Source of the DNA: Moraxella catarrhalis
GTDB lineage: Bacteria > Pseudomonadota > Gammaproteobacteria > Pseudomonadales > Moraxellaceae
DNA length: 64,000 nt
NCBI RefSeq assembly: GCF_001632285.1
Contig: NZ_LWAH01000013.1
Span: 62,001-126,000 of the forward strand
Reading direction: 5' to 3'
Made by a program: the position numbers and the translations under genes
Shown: positions 27,730 to 37,888 of the stretch, one piece after another
Numbering within the stretch: position 1 is the first letter of the stretch
Layout: each line of letters starts with the position of its first letter
Notes under the pieces: generated by a model
Databases searched by the model: none
Seen by the model: the letters and a program-made list of their open reading frames with translations, nothing else
Told to the model about the DNA's origin: nothing

Positions 27730-28641
27730 TTATTCATTGTTTGAAAAATAAATATGTGCAGATGCGTCACGATTAATCACAGGATTGCTTGGTGCCCTTT
27801 GTGTGATTGGCTGAGCGTAGGAAGTTGTTGTTGTCTTTACCTGAGCTACTGGCGTGCTATTCATCGCAAGCATGGTACGATTCGCATCATAGCCTTGATA
27901 CAATGCCGCATCCATACGATAAATGTTGTTGTAGCGGTCATTTACCTTAATCACATAATTTTTGGTTTCACGAAATGGAGGAATACCGCCATATTTTTTG
28001 ACATTACCAGGGCCTGCATTATAAGCGGCAATCACATGATTTGGATTGCTAAATTGGTGTTGTAAATACGCCAAATATTTGGTACCACCTTCAATGTTTT
28101 GGGCAGGATCCCATGCATTATATACACCCATATCACGAGCCGTACCTGGCATCAGCTGCATAAGACCCATGGCGCCCATGCGTGAACGCACATTGGGGTT
28201 AAAGCTTGATTCGGTATGGATGACCGCCTTAATTAAGGCGGGATCTACGCCATGTCTTGCCGCAGATTCTCGAATGAGATGGTCGTATGTACTACGCTCA
28301 GAATAATCACCTGAGTAGCTTGCATAACTGTTTGCAACAAAATTTGCAGAAAAATTGGTCGTAGGCTCATTATAATGATACAAACGGCCAACCGTTTGAG
28401 ACTCGTTACTTAATTTGGTGAATTTTTGTGAATTGATGGTATCGGTTTGCAGCTTAGTCAAAAAACCAGGCTCTACAGCGTTTTGGCTGCTTGATGAAGT
28501 ATAAGCTGATGCCACAGTCGCATGGGCAGAACCTTGAGGTGCAATATAAACCGAGATAGAGTTTTGGGCAAATGCACTACCGCTAAGCATGCCAAATGTC
28601 GCTAAAGTTAGGGCATTTACATGGGTTTTTGAAGTTTGCAT
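27730..28641 (-). CDS. lytic transglycosylase, SLT domain
   Basis: Cleaves the peptidoglycan glycan strand with 1,6-anhydro product formation. The 303-residue protein has an N-terminal signal (LATFGMLSGSAFA, cleavage near residue 25), about 85 residues of low-complexity linker, then the SLT domain at about 120-240: HGVDPALIKAVIHTESSFNP with the catalytic Glu in HTESS, MGAMGLMQLMPGTA, EGGTKYLAYL, and AAYNAGPGNVKKYGGIPPF. No LysM or other wall-binding module is visible. Periplasmic; close family relatives are MltC/Slt-like but the exact class is not assigned. Confidence 0.92.
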   Translation of the reverse strand: MQTSKTHVNALTLATFGMLSGSAFAQNSISVYIAPQGSAHATVASAYTSSSSQNAVEPGFLTKLQTDTINSQKFTKLSNESQTVGRLYHYNEPTTNFSANFVANSYASYSGDYSERSTYDHLIRESAARHGVDPALIKAVIHTESSFNPNVRSRMGAMGLMQLMPGTARDMGVYNAWDPAQNIEGGTKYLAYLQHQFSNPNHVIAAYNAGPGNVKKYGGIPPFRETKNYVIKVNDRYNNIYRMDAALYQGYDANRTMLAMNSTPVAQVKTTTTSYAQPITQRAPSNPVINRDASAHIYFSNNE

Positions 28642-28811
28642 ATCGTTGTTTATTCATCGTTTCGGTAAAAAATTTGGCACATTATATCATAAAATTAATA
28701 AATACCATGATGAAACGCTGATAAATACAAAATGCTGTACTTTAGAAACACGCAAACCTAACAATTTTTCTAAACTTTCAAGAGTTTTGCTTATTGTTAG
28801 GTAATATAAGT

Positions 28812-28861
28812 GCTTTTTATTTATTAATTTTTATGATAAATAATTGTGATAGATAAAAAGC
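28812..28861 (-). terminator. weak hairpin after lrgB
   Basis: GCTTTTTAT pairs with ATAAAAAGC across a long 32-base interior, starting about 20 bp past the lrgB stop. No clear T-run follows on the minus strand, so this is only a possible transcript end. Confidence 0.3.
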
Positions 28862-28882
28862 CCATTTTAAATCATTGTCATG

Positions 28883-29578
28883 TTAAGACAACCACCAAAG
28901 CACCGCCACAGGCAGCCACATGGCGGTCACTAAACCATTAATTGCTAGGCCAAACGCTGCATAACGCCCCGCTGTCGGACTGATCATCCACGCTTCTACT
29001 GTACCGATAGCATGTGCTACCAGCCCCAACGCCAAGCCTTGGGCGCGTTCATCCTGAATATTTTTGAATAAAATTCGGCACACGCCTGCACCCAAAATAC
29101 CAGAAACGATGATGATCAAATTTGCCATCACTAAAGGCGCGTCAATAATTTGTGCGACCGACAACCCCACAGGTGTCGTCACAGAACGCGTGGCAAATGC
29201 CAAAATGGTATCCATATTTAGCGTCAATAGATAACCCAAAGACATCGGTAAAATCGCCCCAACGATACTTGCCAATATCACCACCACGCCCAGTTTTTTG
29301 ACTGGCAAACCTTTAAAATCCATGCCCGCTAATGGCACCGCTAACAGTACTGTACTATAACCAAGCAAGCGATCAAAAACAGGTCTGGCATGTGCGTAAT
29401 AAGTATGATAATCAAGCCCAATGACGAATAATAAAATCGGCGTCAATATGATAGCAACGATGATCATAGGCACGCCTTTGATAAACTTATTTAAATAACG
29501 AAGGACATATTTGGCCCCAATATGTGCAATCAAAGTAATGATAAAAGCAATCAAAATCGTGGTAGTGTCAAGCATCAT
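28883..29578 (-). CDS. lrgB: LrgB/CidB family membrane protein
   Basis: Polytopic inner-membrane protein of 231 residues with about six or seven hydrophobic segments. It matches the LrgB/CidB/YohK family: FIKGVPMIIVAIILTPI, LAVPLAGMDFKGL, FATRSVTTPVGLSVAQ (the conserved SVTTP segment), LAHAIGT-type GLVAHAIGTVEAW, and GRYAAFGLAINGLVTA. Family members pair with LrgA/CidA holin-like proteins and affect murein hydrolase activity; roles in pyruvate or glycolate transport are known for some. The start overlaps the lrgA stop by 4 bp, so they form one operon. Confidence 0.9.
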   Translation of the reverse strand: MMLDTTTILIAFIITLIAHIGAKYVLRYLNKFIKGVPMIIVAIILTPILLFVIGLDYHTYYAHARPVFDRLLGYSTVLLAVPLAGMDFKGLPVKKLGVVVILASIVGAILPMSLGYLLTLNMDTILAFATRSVTTPVGLSVAQIIDAPLVMANLIIIVSGILGAGVCRILFKNIQDERAQGLALGLVAHAIGTVEAWMISPTAGRYAAFGLAINGLVTAMWLPVAVLWWLS

Positions 29579-29988
29579 AATCCACCTCTGTGATTTTTGG
29601 TGTCGCTACTGCCAAGCCACAGAGCGGATAATTTGGCAAATGCCCAAAGTGGTATCAGAGTGCTGATTATAATGGTCGCCGAGACTGACAGCAAATCCTC
29701 GCCAAGCCCAAACAGCAAAATCCCTGCACCTGCTGAGACTGGTAAAAAAGCAAAACCACTATCAACCAGTAAGGTACTTGCTGAGCTTGATAGCCATGCT
29801 GGCAGCCCTACCGACATACGCACACCCACCAACACAATAAATAAGCTCACCAAGCCGACAATATTTGCCGCCGTTGGTATCCCAAGCCAAGTACATACCA
29901 CCAATACCAATTCACGAAAACCCACCACGATGGCGGCCGTTGCGATCATGGCAAGCCAAAATCTTTTATTGCCTAATTTAAGCGTCAT
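29575..29988 (-). CDS. lrgA: LrgA/CidA family holin-like protein
   Basis: A 137-residue protein with about four hydrophobic segments, matching the small holin-like partner of LrgB. Motifs include PTAANIVGLVSLFIVL (a form of the family PGxxIGL segment), LLVDSGFAFLPVSAGAGIL (corresponding to the conserved FVPAGVG region) and a C-terminal basic tail. AAAGGAATAA precedes the ATG. Translationally coupled to lrgB. The family assignment rests on sequence pattern plus operon partner. Confidence 0.85.
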   Translation of the reverse strand: MTLKLGNKRFWLAMIATAAIVVGFRELVLVVCTWLGIPTAANIVGLVSLFIVLVGVRMSVGLPAWLSSSASTLLVDSGFAFLPVSAGAGILLFGLGEDLLSVSATIIISTLIPLWAFAKLSALWLGSSDTKNHRGGL

Positions 29989-30421
29989 ATTTATTCCTTT
30001 AATATAAGCATCAAATGCCAGTGGGTATTTTGCGATATTACATTAAAACACCGACTTGGTTCAAGGTCAAGCAACTGACCGATATGTTCACTATTTTTAC
30101 CAATGATACTAATTTTATCAATAATATTAAATTTGTTAAATCGGTGATAATCATCTCTGTGACAATTATCGACTTGCTTTGGCATTATTTTTTATATCAC
30201 TCTTTTAAAATCAGCTTCAAACCCCAATATAGGCATAAGCTTTTAGGCTTTCAAAGAAAAGTTAACGAATAAAAAATAAGGTTTTATCATTAGAATATTT
30301 TTATAAATTCATAAATTTATATTTTTAATAAAATCCTTACCGAGACTTTCACTAAGTTGAAAGATACCCAAAAAGCCAGTATAATGAAATGTTTTGATGC
30401 CCACCAAGAGACAAAATACAC
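29989..30421. other. intergenic divergent region lrgA / rpoD
   Basis: A 433-bp AT-rich spacer. Its right end holds the rpoD promoter. An 85-codon frame at 30015-30272 has no ribosome-binding site and looks accidental. An imperfect inverted stretch (ATAAATTCATAAATTTAT) lies near 30305. Confidence 0.4.
30357..30385 (+). promoter_or_regulatory. sigma70-type promoter of rpoD
   Basis: TTGAAA at 30357-30362 and a consensus TATAAT at 30380-30385 are separated by 17 bp, 37 bp before the rpoD start codon. Confidence 0.8.
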
Positions 30422-32302
30422 ATGCGTGAACATAATCATATTAACGAAGATCACGACACTTCTTCATCACAGTTAGGTGCACTGATTCGCCTAGGCAAGG
30501 AGCAAGGCTATCTCACCTATGCTGAAGTGAATGACCAACTGCCAGAGTCTGTCACCGAAAGCGATCAAATTGAAGACATCATTCAGATGTTGACCGATGT
30601 GGGCATTCAAGTCTTTGAGGTAGCACCAGATGATGATGATATTTTATTATCAGACACTGGTAGCGATGATGACATCGCAACCGATGAAGCAGCAGCAGTA
30701 CTAGCCTCTGTTGAAACTGAGCCTGGACGCACTACCGACCCTGTGCGTATGTATATGCGTGAGATGGGTACGGTGGATTTGCTGACCCGTGAAGGCGAAA
30801 TTGGCATTGCCAAACGCATCGAGGAAGGCACTCGTGAGGTTCAATATATCATGGCGTATTGGCCTGGCACAGTAAAATTTGTGCTTGATGAATATCAGCA
30901 AGTGCTTCTTGGTGAAAAAAAGATTTCCGACATTGTCTCTGGGTTTTTAAATGGCGATGATGGCGATTTTATTTTAAACGAAGAAGAAATTGAGCTGGAT
31001 CTTGGATCACCCAAAACCACCGATAAAGATGATGCTGAAGAAGATGGTGAGTCTGATGGTACTGAACTTGATGATACCGATGATTCAAGCCTAGACCCTG
31101 AAGAGGTGCGTGTCCGTTTTGAGGAGATTCAGCGTTTGTATGATGTAGCCCAAGAAGCCTTGGCTAAGCATGGGCGTGGTAGTGAAGCGGTCAAAGTTGC
31201 TTATGATGAGCTGGCCAATCATTTCATGCTCATTAAACTCAATAATCGCTTGTCGGATCAAGTCATGAGTTTGATGCGTGAAGTTTATGAAGATGTGCGA
31301 AGTAATGAACGCCGCATCATGAAACTTGTGATTCGCCATGGTAAAATGCCTATGGATGAGTTCAAAAAAACCTTCCCAAGCAACGAAACTAATCTCGAAT
31401 GGCTGTCTCATCGCATCAAAGGCGGTCCTGCTTTTGCCGAAACTTTAGCCAAAATTGAGCCTGAAGTGGTTGCCTTACAGCAAAAACTCTTAGCACACGA
31501 ACAGGCACTTCAAATGGACATCCGTGATATGAAGGCAGTCGCTCGCCAAATGGCCATCGGTGAGGCTAAGGCTCGTCGTGCCAAAAAAGATATGGTGGAG
31601 GCTAACTTGCGCTTGGTGATTTCTATCGCCAAAAAATACACCAACCGTGGCTTACAATTCCTTGATTTGATTCAAGAAGGTAATATTGGTCTTATGAAAG
31701 CGGTGGACAAATTTGAATATCGCCGTGGCTATAAATTCTCAACCTATGCAACTTGGTGGATTCGCCAAGCCATCACCCGCTCGATCGCTGACCAAGCACG
31801 CACAATCCGCATTCCTGTGCATATGATTGAAACGATTAACAAAATCAACCGAGTATCTCGCCAGCTACTCCAAGAAATGGGGCGTGAACCAACCCCAGAG
31901 GAGCTGGGTGAGCGTTTGGATATGGACGAAGCCAAAGTGCGTAAAGTCCTAAAAATCGCCAAAGAACCCATCTCTATGGAAACACCAATCGGTGATGATG
32001 AAGATAGCCACTTGGGTGATTTTATTGAGGATAATACCATCTCAAGCCCAATTGAAAACGCAACGGCAGAAGGCTTGCGTGAAGCGACTCGTGAGGTGCT
32101 TGATAATTTGACCGAACGAGAAGCTAAAGTTCTAAAAATGCGATTTGGTATTGATATGCCAAGCGACCATACGCTTGAAGAAGTTGGTAAGCAATTTGAT
32201 GTTACCCGTGAGCGTATCCGCCAAATCGAAGCCAAAGCATTGCGTAAATTACGCCACCCTTCTCGCTCTGAACATTTACGCTCATTTTTGGAAAATGATT
32301 AA
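30422..32302 (+). CDS. rpoD: RNA polymerase primary sigma factor (sigma 70)
   Basis: Housekeeping sigma factor directing RNA polymerase to most promoters. The 626-residue protein shows region 1.1 at the N terminus ([21 protein letters not shown]), region 1.2 ([22 protein letters not shown]), a long acidic non-conserved insert (about residues 175-230), region 2 ([58 protein letters not shown], in pieces), region 3 ([16 protein letters not shown]) and region 4 ([29 protein letters not shown]). Complete and normal length. Ends at a hairpin terminator. Confidence 0.98.
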   Translation: MREHNHINEDHDTSSSQLGALIRLGKEQGYLTYAEVNDQLPESVTESDQIEDIIQMLTDVGIQVFEVAPDDDDILLSDTGSDDDIATDEAAAVLASVETEPGRTTDPVRMYMREMGTVDLLTREGEIGIAKRIEEGTREVQYIMAYWPGTVKFVLDEYQQVLLGEKKISDIVSGFLNGDDGDFILNEEEIELDLGSPKTTDKDDAEEDGESDGTELDDTDDSSLDPEEVRVRFEEIQRLYDVAQEALAKHGRGSEAVKVAYDELANHFMLIKLNNRLSDQVMSLMREVYEDVRSNERRIMKLVIRHGKMPMDEFKKTFPSNETNLEWLSHRIKGGPAFAETLAKIEPEVVALQQKLLAHEQALQMDIRDMKAVARQMAIGEAKARRAKKDMVEANLRLVISIAKKYTNRGLQFLDLIQEGNIGLMKAVDKFEYRRGYKFSTYATWWIRQAITRSIADQARTIRIPVHMIETINKINRVSRQLLQEMGREPTPEELGERLDMDEAKVRKVLKIAKEPISMETPIGDDEDSHLGDFIEDNTISSPIENATAEGLREATREVLDNLTEREAKVLKMRFGIDMPSDHTLEEVGKQFDVTRERIRQIEAKALRKLRHPSRSEHLRSFLEND

Positions 32303-32332
32303 TTTAAAAACGGTTAACCTAAATTGCAAACC

Positions 32333-32362
32333 AAACCTGCTGGTGTCATTAGCAGGTTTTTA
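32333..32362 (+). terminator. terminator after rpoD
   Basis: AAACCTGCT pairs with AGCAGGTTT around a 9-base loop and is followed by TTATTT, 31 bp after the rpoD stop. Confidence 0.8.
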
Positions 32363-32413
32363 TTTGATTCAACCCCTTAAATCAGCAGGTAAGTTTGATT
32401 ATCTTGTACAAGC

Positions 32414-32440
32414 AAAAACTTTGCCAAAAGCAAAGTTTTT
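32414..32440 (-). terminator. terminator after the Gcr-type gene
   Basis: AAAAACTTTGC pairs perfectly with GCAAAGTTTTT around CAAAA. It lies 55 bp past the stop of the minus-strand gene and can function in both directions, backing up the rpoD terminator. Confidence 0.8.
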
Positions 32441-32494
32441 AACACGACTATCACATACCCAAAGGTAAAGACAGTAAAATTAAAAGCGTTATAA

Positions 32495-34804
32495 TCAACC
32501 TGGTAAATTAGGCGGCGTTGAGGGTTTTGGTAAAGAATTGATGCCATTATCGTTATAGTCGTCAGATGATTTATCCACCAGATTACCTGACTCATCCAAT
32601 TCATCATTATGATACGCTTCGATCGCTTCTCGGATATCATCGGGCACTTCACCCTTTGATGCGTCTTTGGGTTTATTGCGTCCTAAGCGGCGGACAATTG
32701 AATCAGCAAAAATGTGATTGGCTTTTTCGTCCGTCGCTTCCTCAAAAATAATCTCACCCAAGCTATTAATCTTGGCATATTTGACAGTTTGTTTACGCGG
32801 CCAGACAAAATCTAAGGGGCGTGTGATAAAATGATTGGTAACCAGTTTGTAAAGCTGTTTCCATTCTGTGAATTTCACCTCTTTTGAGCGTAATGCCACC
32901 ATCAACGCAAGCGAAAAGCTGACCAAAAGGTTCATCATACCAATCAGCAACATGCCCACAAAAGACAATATTGCCACCTGCCAAGTCAAATGCTCAGGCG
33001 ATAGATAATATAGCCCATGCACAAAGTTGGCAGAAGCAAAAGCAATATGACGGATATCCAAAGGTAACCCAAGCATATAGCCAACCGTTGCTGTACTGCC
33101 CAAAAAACAGCCAAAAATAAAGTTACCCATGATCGCACCAAGGTTGGCTTCTACAAAACTACTCATCTTATCCAGCCACCGCTTTGGCATCACACGCATC
33201 AAAACCCAATGCTTGCGTATGCGTTCACCAATTTTATTATAAGCAGCCAAATTATCATAATAGCCTGCAACCAATCCTGAGACAAATAAAAACACCCCAG
33301 CAATTGCCGCATGTGGTAATGCCAAAGAACGAATTGGGTCTAAGTCATGCAATAAATGAGCAGCTTGAGCGCCATCAATCATCGGCGTATCATAAAAATA
33401 CCCCCATGCCAGTGCAATCAATAAAGCCACTGGCATCGCCACTGAAATATTACCCAAAATGGCGATAAACTGTGTGCGTAAAATATCAACAACCAATTCA
33501 GCTAATTTTGCCAGCTGCTGAGTTTTTTTGCCTGATGAGCCAGAGATGGTTGATGCGATTGCTGCTGCTGTCATTGCTGGCTGCTTGGTTGCAACAGTGC
33601 CTTTGGCAATGTGGATAAAAACAAAGCCCAAGCCATAAATCATACTATTAACAAAAGCGCGTCCAATTGGTGCTAATACCACATGGTAAGACAGCATCTT
33701 TAATGTCGCCATAAAGCCGATAAATAAGCCGCCAATGGCTGCTTTTTTATACATTTTACGGTAGCCAGTTCTATCGGTACTAATATAATGCTCACCAACA
33801 CGCCCTGCATTTTCGGTTACTTTGCGTGATAAAAGGCGGGTGTTTGACTCAATCAATGAGCTAAAACTGTAGCGAGTTTTAGCAGTCTGCACCACTTCAA
33901 TGGTCAAATCCGCAATCGCTTGATCACGCTTATGCTCTGCATCACTCACAAGCTCAACCAAAGTCCGCATACGCTGTAAACTTTGCTCAAGGCGTGCTAA
34001 CATATTTGTCAGACGAATTGAAATACCTGTTTTATATACTCGCTTTCTGAGTGTATCGACAATATCTTCACATTGCTCCACCATCACCATCAAAGGGGCA
34101 GGGTCGATGTCTTGATCAGGGATGACATCTGTCATCAAATCCAGTTCATGAGCTTGGCGATATTGATTGACAAATAACACCGCTTCTTGATTTTGTGCCA
34201 CAAATGCCGCCGAATAATTCAGCAGCTCAGGATAAAAATTCATCAGCTCAGGATGTAGGCCAATGCCACTGATGCGATATGACAATACCACGATGGCATT
34301 TAGAATGCTGTTTTTGGCTTGAGCCACCAAACTTAGATCCTGTTCATCAGGACGAATCAACGACACCAAAGCATCCCATCGTTCATCCGAGATGGATTCT
34401 ACCCACTTCCAATCATTATTCCTATCAAAAAGATAATTAGCAAGCTCAACCACCGAATCCTCTTCGGGCAGTAATGGCAAAAAACGGTGGCTGATTAAGC
34501 GTGAGACACTACTTGAAAAACTTTGATCGGATGCAATGCCTGTATCTGTATATAAAGTAATTTGACGATATTTATTAATTAACCGTAAAATAAAGGCCGC
34601 CAATCCTGAACCATACTCAGGATGCTCACGCAAAAGTGCAATCAGCTCATCAAATTTGGCATCCACAATTTCATTATCTTCATCTTCGTCAGTAACACGC
34701 AAAGCATCGATCAAGCGTTTTAAGGCTTCAGGTTCTGGCAGCTCTTGTAGCATAACGATACGCTGTAATATTTGTTCAAGATTTGACATGTCATTTTCTA
34801 GCAC
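32495..34804 (-). CDS. Gcr-type 'site-specific recombinase' family membrane protein
   Basis: A large protein (about 769 residues) resembling the family labelled site-specific recombinase, Gcr, first named in Neisseria. The N-terminal 390 residues are helical and soluble (NLEQILQRIVMLQELPEPEALKR; LRKRVYKTGISIRLTNMLARLEQSLQRMRTLVELV). The rest has about seven hydrophobic helices, for example FIAILGNISVAMPVALLIALAWGYF and MLLIGMMNLLVSFSLALMVAL. No tyrosine- or serine-recombinase catalytic residues are visible, so the family name may be misleading. Start is a GTG at 34804 with GGAG seven bases upstream; ATGs at 34789 and 34843 are alternatives. Confidence 0.8.
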   Translation of the reverse strand: MLENDMSNLEQILQRIVMLQELPEPEALKRLIDALRVTDEDEDNEIVDAKFDELIALLREHPEYGSGLAAFILRLINKYRQITLYTDTGIASDQSFSSSVSRLISHRFLPLLPEEDSVVELANYLFDRNNDWKWVESISDERWDALVSLIRPDEQDLSLVAQAKNSILNAIVVLSYRISGIGLHPELMNFYPELLNYSAAFVAQNQEAVLFVNQYRQAHELDLMTDVIPDQDIDPAPLMVMVEQCEDIVDTLRKRVYKTGISIRLTNMLARLEQSLQRMRTLVELVSDAEHKRDQAIADLTIEVVQTAKTRYSFSSLIESNTRLLSRKVTENAGRVGEHYISTDRTGYRKMYKKAAIGGLFIGFMATLKMLSYHVVLAPIGRAFVNSMIYGLGFVFIHIAKGTVATKQPAMTAAAIASTISGSSGKKTQQLAKLAELVVDILRTQFIAILGNISVAMPVALLIALAWGYFYDTPMIDGAQAAHLLHDLDPIRSLALPHAAIAGVFLFVSGLVAGYYDNLAAYNKIGERIRKHWVLMRVMPKRWLDKMSSFVEANLGAIMGNFIFGCFLGSTATVGYMLGLPLDIRHIAFASANFVHGLYYLSPEHLTWQVAILSFVGMLLIGMMNLLVSFSLALMVALRSKEVKFTEWKQLYKLVTNHFITRPLDFVWPRKQTVKYAKINSLGEIIFEEATDEKANHIFADSIVRRLGRNKPKDASKGEVPDDIREAIEAYHNDELDESGNLVDKSSDDYNDNGINSLPKPSTPPNLPG

Positions 34805-35154
34805 AATGAAACTCCGCTGGATGATTTTGCCCATCAATAACATCAGATTGTAACCAATTGGACAGTGATGATTGGCTGTCTTTTGATTAACCCAAAATTT
34901 GATTTTAGTTCAAATAAGCATGATGATAAAATCGTTGCTCATGATTACCGTCAATTGGGTCTTTGCAATCATTTGGATAAAAATACTGGTGAAAAATAAT
35001 CGCTACTGTATCATATTTATGTGTATTTACCAAATACTGCGGTAGGCTATCTATTCATTCATCGCCAAAAAAGGACAAAAATAATCTTTCGTCCTTTTTT
35101 GGTGTGATTGAATGCGTTAAATTAAATTAACTCAAATTTGGGTTAATTTTATGC
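34805..35154. other. intergenic region with terminator
   Basis: About 350 bp with the strong hairpin at 35065-35102 and the Gcr gene promoter. The left half has no recognisable gene. The stretch 35105-35154 is probably residual sequence downstream of the deleted acyl-CoA dehydrogenase 3' half. Confidence 0.4.
35065..35102 (-). terminator. terminator downstream of the acyl-CoA dehydrogenase pseudogenes
   Basis: CCAAAAAAGGAC pairs perfectly with GTCCTTTTTTGG around a 14-base loop. In the minus direction it follows the pseudogene remnant and would have ended the original operon. Confidence 0.8.
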
Positions 35155-35981
35155 TTAACATAACTTAATACAACCAAGCTTAAGCAAAAAATTCATTATC
35201 AAATGCCATGATTGCATTGAGCCTGCTTGCACACCGTTACGCTCGCCCAATGAGCCATTATCATTGACGATGAATTTTGGCACGATAAATAGCGAAATGC
35301 CCTTTGAGCCAGCTGGTGCGTTTGGTGTCTTGGCAAGCACAAGATGAATGATATTTTCGGTCAAATCATGCTCGCCACCTGTGATGAATATTTTGGTGCC
35401 AGTAATGGCATAGCTGCCGTCTTCATTGGGCGTGGCTCGTGTTTTGATGATACCCGAATCAGTACCCGAATGACTTTCTGTCAAGCACATCGTACCCGCC
35501 CATTGACCTGAGTACATTTTTTCAAGATATTGGGATTTTTGCTCGCAACTTGCGGTAGCCAATAAGTTAGCGTTGCTCCGACCGTCAAAATCGGATATAG
35601 GGTAAATGATTGGTTGGTAGCAAATAACATCTCTTCAACCAGCATGGTAACCATTTTTGGCATGCCTTGACCGCCATACTCTGGATCACCGCCTAAACCA
35701 ACCTAGCCTGCATCTGCATAAGCACGAAAAGCCTCTTGAAAACCTGATGGTGTCGCAACTCTGCCTTCATCTAAGTATTTGGCACCTTCTTCATCACCCG
35801 ACTGATTGAGTGGTAACAAAACCTCGGTGGCAAATTTTGCCATTTCATCTAAAATCATATCAACCGTTTGTTCATCAACATGGGATAAGCGGTCTGTATT
35901 TGTCCAAAATTTTGGGGCATGAAAAACTTCTTTTAGAGTAAAACACATTTCATCAAGTGGTGCAGTATAGTGCAATGTCAT
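35155..35981 (-). pseudogene. acyl-CoA dehydrogenase remnant (nonsense, frameshift, 3' deletion)
   Basis: Starts well (AAGGAAAG before ATG 35981; MTLHYTAPLDEMCFTLKEVF) and follows the FadE-like family N terminus. A TAG replaces a codon, probably Trp, at 35703-35705 (AG-stop-VGLGGDPEYGGQG). A one-base frameshift lies near 35565-35575, after which the frame resumes as ATASCEQKSQYLEKM, then GTMCLTESHSGTDSG. After GSLGERNGVQAGSM the sequence goes out of register and ends; the C-terminal half (about 300 residues, including the catalytic glutamate region) is missing. Clearly non-functional. It is a paralogue of the neighbouring pseudogene. Confidence 0.9.
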
Positions 35982-36061
35982 AAACTTTCCTTATTATCAA
36001 ACCTTATTATCAAATAATACTAATCATACCATGTGATTAATTTACTATAGCTGAAAACCAA

Positions 36062-37888
36062 TTAAAAGGCAAATTGTTCGGCGTCCATCGCCATCAAACT
36101 ATCAAAGCCAGTATTAATGCGAGCCACATGAACCAAATGACGCGGCATCAGTTTGGCAAAATAAAACTCGGCAGTTTTCACTTTGGCATCATAAAAGCCG
36201 TATTCGCCTTACAATGATTTATCAGTGCCAAGATCACCATCAAACTCAGCTAATTTGGCTTTTGCCAAGACCGCTGTTCTTGCCCAAAGATATCCCAAGG
36301 TAACATAGCCGCTAAAATACAATTAATCAACCGCAGCAGCACCAACAGCTTCAGGGTTTAGCGTGCTTTGCATGGCGATACGAGAAGTCAAATCACGCCA
36401 CTGCTGATTTAGCTTAGCCAGTGTACTAACCATCTGACCAACTTCATCATTATCTGCATTTTCTTGGCAAAATTGATGAATTATCTGAGTAAAATTCGCC
36501 AACATACGACCTTGTGAGCCAAGTACTTTTCTGCCAAGCAAGTCCAAAGCTTGGATTTCGGTTGTGCCTTCGTATAGGCATGAAATGCGTGTATCACGCA
36601 AGTTTTGCTCCATGCCCCATTCACTGATATAGCCATGACCACCATAGACTTGTACGCCCATATTCGCCGACTCAAGACCCGTTTCGGTCAAGAACGCTTT
36701 GGCGATTGGGGTTAATAATGACAACATTTCATCAGCAAACTTAACCTCGCTTGGGTTTTCACCTTTGGCAACAGTATCTGCAAAGTAAGACAAATAGTAC
36801 ACCAAAGCCCGACCACCTTCGCTAAAGGCTTTTTGGGTCAGTAGCATATTGCGTACCGCAGGATGATGAATGATGCTATCAGCTGACTTATTCGGCTCTT
36901 TGACACCCGATAAAGCACGCATGGCGGTACGCTCTTTGGCATAAGTTAGCGACCCCTGAAAAGCAAGCTCGGACGCTGCCAAACCTTGGATGGCAGTGCC
37001 TAAGCGTGCCACATTCACAAAAGTAAACATGGCATTTAGACCACGATTTTTTGGTCCGATGAGATAGCCTTTGGCATGATCAAAATTCATCACGCAAGTT
37101 GCTGATGCTTTGATACCCATTTTATGCTCAATTGAGCCACAGCTGACCGTATTACGCTCACCCACCGAACCATCATCATTGACGATGAATTTTGGCACGA
37201 TAAATAGCGAGATGCCTTTGGTGCCTGCTGGTGCATCAGGCAAGCGAGCCAGTACGATATGAATGATATTTTCGGTTAAATCATGCTCACCTGCTGAGAT
37301 AAAGATTTTTTGACCAGTAATGGCATAGCTGCCGTCTTCATTGGGTACAGCACGCGTCTTGATGATACCAAGGTCAGAGCCTGCATGCGATTCGGTCAAA
37401 CACATAGTGCCTGACCAAGCCCCTGTATTCATCTTTTCAAGATAAGTGGCTTTTTGAACCTCTGTGCCATGATGTTCAATGGTTTGAATTGCACCATGTG
37501 ATAGCCCCGGATACATCGCAAATGACCAGTTGGCAGTCCCCATCATCTCACTGACCGCACTTGATAATGATACTGGCAAGCCCAAGCCACCAAACTCAGG
37601 CTCAGCATTGATCGCAGGAAAACCAAGCTCGCAGTATTGTGCGTATGCCTCCTTAAAGCCAGTCGGTGTCGTAACAACACCATGATTAAATTGGCAGCCT
37701 TCGATATCGCCCGTACGATTCAAAGGGGCAATCACGGACTGTGCAAAATCAGCTGCCGCCTCAAGATAGCTATTGATTGTATCTGTATCAAGCTCTGCAT
37801 AAGCAGACAGTTTACTGTAGTGTGATTAACTGTCCAAAAGCTCATGCATCACAAACTGGATATCACGGATAGGAGCAACATACTGCAT
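36062..37888 (-). pseudogene. acyl-CoA dehydrogenase interrupted by three in-frame TAA codons
   Basis: From ATG 37888 (preceded by AGGAATGAATA) to TAA 36062 there are 609 codons in a single frame, the length of a FadE-like acyl-CoA dehydrogenase with C-terminal extension. Three internal TAA codons interrupt it: codon 21 (HELLDS-stop-SHYSKLSAYAEL), one after GAAAVD at 36323 (then LYFSGYVTLGYLWARTA), and one after DLGTDKSL at about 36210 (then GEYGFYDAKVKTAEF). Between them lie intact domains: MCLTESHAGSDLGIIKTRA, the FAD/substrate segments and YGGHGYISEWG, RDTRISCLYEGTTEIQ. No frameshift is present. Likely a recent pseudogene; the longest open part (36323-37735) might be expressed from a GTG but has no ribosome-binding site. 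Confidence 0.85.

Noticed and set aside
30015..30272. 85-codon plus-strand frame in the lrgA-rpoD spacer
   Set aside because: No ribosome-binding site, AT-driven composition, and it overlaps another open frame on the other strand.
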